Assembly: GCA_003507515.1 (NCBI GenBank)
Contig: DNVL01000209.1
Location: 1-7,533, forward strand
Source: Legionella sp.
GTDB lineage: Bacteria; Pseudomonadota; Gammaproteobacteria; Legionellales; Legionellaceae
Reading direction: 5' to 3'
Length of the DNA stretch: 7,533 bases
In this document: positions 6,279 through 7,533 of the stretch, one piece after another
How positions within the stretch are numbered: position 1 is the first letter of the stretch
Layout: every line of letters begins with the position of its first letter
Notes under the pieces: model-generated
The model's input: only the letters and a program-made list of their open reading frames with translations
Database searches by the model: none
Told to the model about the DNA's origin: nothing
Made by a program: the position numbers and the translations under genes

Positions 6279-6307
6279 ATCATTCAGCTTGAAAATGTGA
6301 TTGTCAA
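6279..6307 (-). promoter_or_regulatory. Promoter of the five-gene operon
   Basis: On the minus strand a perfect TTGACA (6302-6307) is followed after 17 bases by AATGAT (6279-6284; 4 of 6 to TATAAT). RNA would start near 6272, leaving a leader of about 100 bases before the first ATG. The -35 box overlaps that of the plus-strand promoter. Confidence 0.5.
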
Positions 6308-6329
6308 GTCACGCCAATGCGTGTATGAT
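6301..6329 (+). promoter_or_regulatory. Promoter of the plus-strand membrane protein gene
   Basis: TTGTCA (6301-6306) and TATGAT (6324-6329) each match the sigma70 consensus at 5 of 6 positions and are spaced by the optimal 17 bases. RNA would start near 6336, about 28 bases before the ATG. The surrounding 6171-6363 interval holds no gene that I can support; apart from these two promoters it is AT-rich leader sequence. Confidence 0.65.
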
Positions 6330-6352
6330 ACCGCTCATCTTAGCCGTTGTCC

Positions 6353-6356
6353 GGAG
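6353..6356 (+). promoter_or_regulatory. Ribosome binding site of the membrane protein gene
   Basis: GGAG lies 7 bases before the ATG at 6364-6366. This sets the start, in preference to the later in-frame ATG at codon 11. Confidence 0.75.
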
Positions 6357-6363
6357 ATCCTTA

Positions 6364-7533
6364 ATGCCGCACGAGCTCCATGATGAAAATTACATGTCCC
6401 AAGCCATCAACCAATCGGTTGTTTTGCGCCGTCAGTTTTACGATAATGTTATCGCCCCTCACACAGCATACCCCATTCAGCAGGGCAAAAAAATTCATGA
6501 TTTGCAATGGATCTACGGACTCTATGGTGCGTTAGATGGCTTGAGTAGCTCGTTTAGCATGCTGAAGTATTTTTTTGACGTCTATTATGCCAATAGCAGC
6601 CTGTCGACGGCGGATGTGGCTGATGAGGTGCACGATTGGATGATGACGCCGGTCGGCATGCTGCTGGTGGGGCTCGAGACGATGGTGTTGGTGAGCGTTT
6701 CGATTATCGCGAATCAATTCAGCGGCATGAAAAATCGTTTAAAACCCGAGGAATTATTAATCGCAGACCATTGGCCTCGCATCAAGCAGCGCATCGTTGA
6801 GGACTGGCCTTATCTTCGTGACTCAATGAAGGCGATGAAAAATGGGTACAAAGGGGTCCGTAACGTCTTTGTCTTCGCTAATTTGCTAGGTGTTGGTCGA
6901 GATTTGCGGTACATGATCATGCCGATAGGTCTTGTGCTGGGTGCGCTCTCTGCCTATAACCGTCCCTGGTTACGAAAAATGCGATTCGAACGGGATAGCC
7001 GCGAAAAAGACAACAGGAAGTTGTGCAAACGACTGTTGGATTCCATGACGACTCTGAATAATCGCATCTTGGAGGCAAGCCCGCACGCAGAACTCGCCAC
7101 TTGGCGCTTATTTCAAGAGGAGACCTCGCAGGAGATCACGTTGGTCTGCAAGACCTTTGATGACCAATCTCAATCGAACTCTTTTTCGTTTTGTGCATCC
7201 TTAGGTCACATGACGGGTTTGTTTGGGGATAAACCGACGTACCAGTCGTTCTGGTTTTACGCATACCTCTCAGCGGCCTTTAATGGGTTGCTGGACGCGC
7301 CTTATTTGATTTTGGGCGTGGTCAGTTTAACAGCCGTCGCCCCCTCCTTGTGGATTTTTTCTGCAGCAGCTTTTTTGTCCATCATCTGTGTCGTGACACG
7401 GCTTTATGAGGAGCACAATCTGCAGCGCGAGTTTCTCGTGACCCAGTTGGCCGTTCAGTCAGCCCTTTGCATTCGCCAATTTACGGGCATGTTTGCTGAA
7501 TTAAAAATAATCTCTGCGGCTCTCTTCTCGCAG
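6364..7533 (+). CDS. Multi-pass membrane protein of unknown function, 3' end outside window
   Basis: An uninterrupted frame of 390 codons runs to the right edge; the stop is not seen. I do not recognise the family. There is no signal peptide; the first 45 residues are hydrophilic, then LQWIYGLYGALDGL (47-60) looks amphipathic. Hydrophobic segments lie at about 95-117, 166-176 with 181-197 (perhaps one or two helices), 296-320 and 322-345. Between them is a charged stretch of about 95 residues (200-295) rich in Arg, Lys and Glu, probably cytosolic. Notable motifs are WPRIKQRIVEDWPYLRDSMK (137-156), with two W-P pairs, and NGLLDAPYLILGVV (307-320). A good promoter and Shine-Dalgarno site support expression. 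It is transcribed away from the five-gene operon. A lineage-specific membrane protein, or even a secretion-system substrate, is possible, but nothing visible proves either. Confidence 0.85.
   Translation, partial: MPHELHDENYMSQAINQSVVLRRQFYDNVIAPHTAYPIQQGKKIHDLQWIYGLYGALDGLSSSFSMLKYFFDVYYANSSLSTADVADEVHDWMMTPVGMLLVGLETMVLVSVSIIANQFSGMKNRLKPEELLIADHWPRIKQRIVEDWPYLRDSMKAMKNGYKGVRNVFVFANLLGVGRDLRYMIMPIGLVLGALSAYNRPWLRKMRFERDSREKDNRKLCKRLLDSMTTLNNRILEASPHAELATWRLFQEETSQEITLVCKTFDDQSQSNSFSFCASLGHMTGLFGDKPTYQSFWFYAYLSAAFNGLLDAPYLILGVVSLTAVAPSLWIFSAAAFLSIICVVTRLYEEHNLQREFLVTQLAVQSALCIRQFTGMFAELKIISAALFSQ

Noticed and set aside
6265..6279. T6-GAG-A6 inverted repeat as a terminator
   Set aside because: The stem has only A-T pairs with a 3-base loop, it lies within the minus-strand promoter at its -10 box, and no transcript is expected to end there.
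6532..6717. Minus-strand open frame of 61 codons inside the plus-strand membrane protein gene
   Set aside because: It is a His/Arg-rich shadow of the long uninterrupted plus-strand frame, which has a promoter and ribosome binding site.

Overview
This window looks like chromosomal DNA of a gammaproteobacterium, possibly from the Legionellales. The evidence is the gene content: ubiE, a DUF1841 gene, a pabB/pabA pair, and the retropepsin-like protease / inactive transglutaminase / ATP-grasp trio that is common in gammaproteobacteria. Base composition looks roughly balanced, and no insertion sequence, tRNA, rRNA or CRISPR array is visible. The genus is an inference; no marker here fixes it.

Layout, left to right. 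Positions 1-91 (minus) hold the 5' end of ubiE, cut by the window edge. Positions 175-462 (minus) encode a small exported protein of unknown function, with a good ribosome binding site and its own promoter. Positions 523-987 (minus) encode a DUF1841 protein. Positions 988-1202 are non-coding and carry a minus-strand intrinsic terminator plus another hairpin. Positions 1203-6170 (minus) are one very tight five-gene operon. In transcription order it is: exported retropepsin-like 'zinc protease' family protein, inactive transglutaminase fused to seven membrane helices, cytosolic ATP-grasp ligase, pabB, pabA. Neighbouring genes overlap by 4 bases, by 1 base, abut, and overlap by 4 bases, so translation is probably coupled. 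Positions 6171-6363 are a divergent control region in which two back-to-back sigma70-type promoters share one -35 element. Positions 6364-7533 (plus) are the first 390 codons of a multi-pass membrane protein I do not recognise; it runs off the right edge.

How the genes fit together. PabA and PabB are the two subunits of aminodeoxychorismate synthase (folate pathway). The three genes ahead of them form a known but poorly understood module: a predicted cytosolic peptide or amino-acid ligase, a membrane protein with a periplasmic inactivated transglutaminase domain, and a periplasmic aspartyl-protease-like protein. The most interesting points are this cross-membrane module, its tight coupling to folate genes, the shared divergent promoter, and the unidentified membrane protein across from it.
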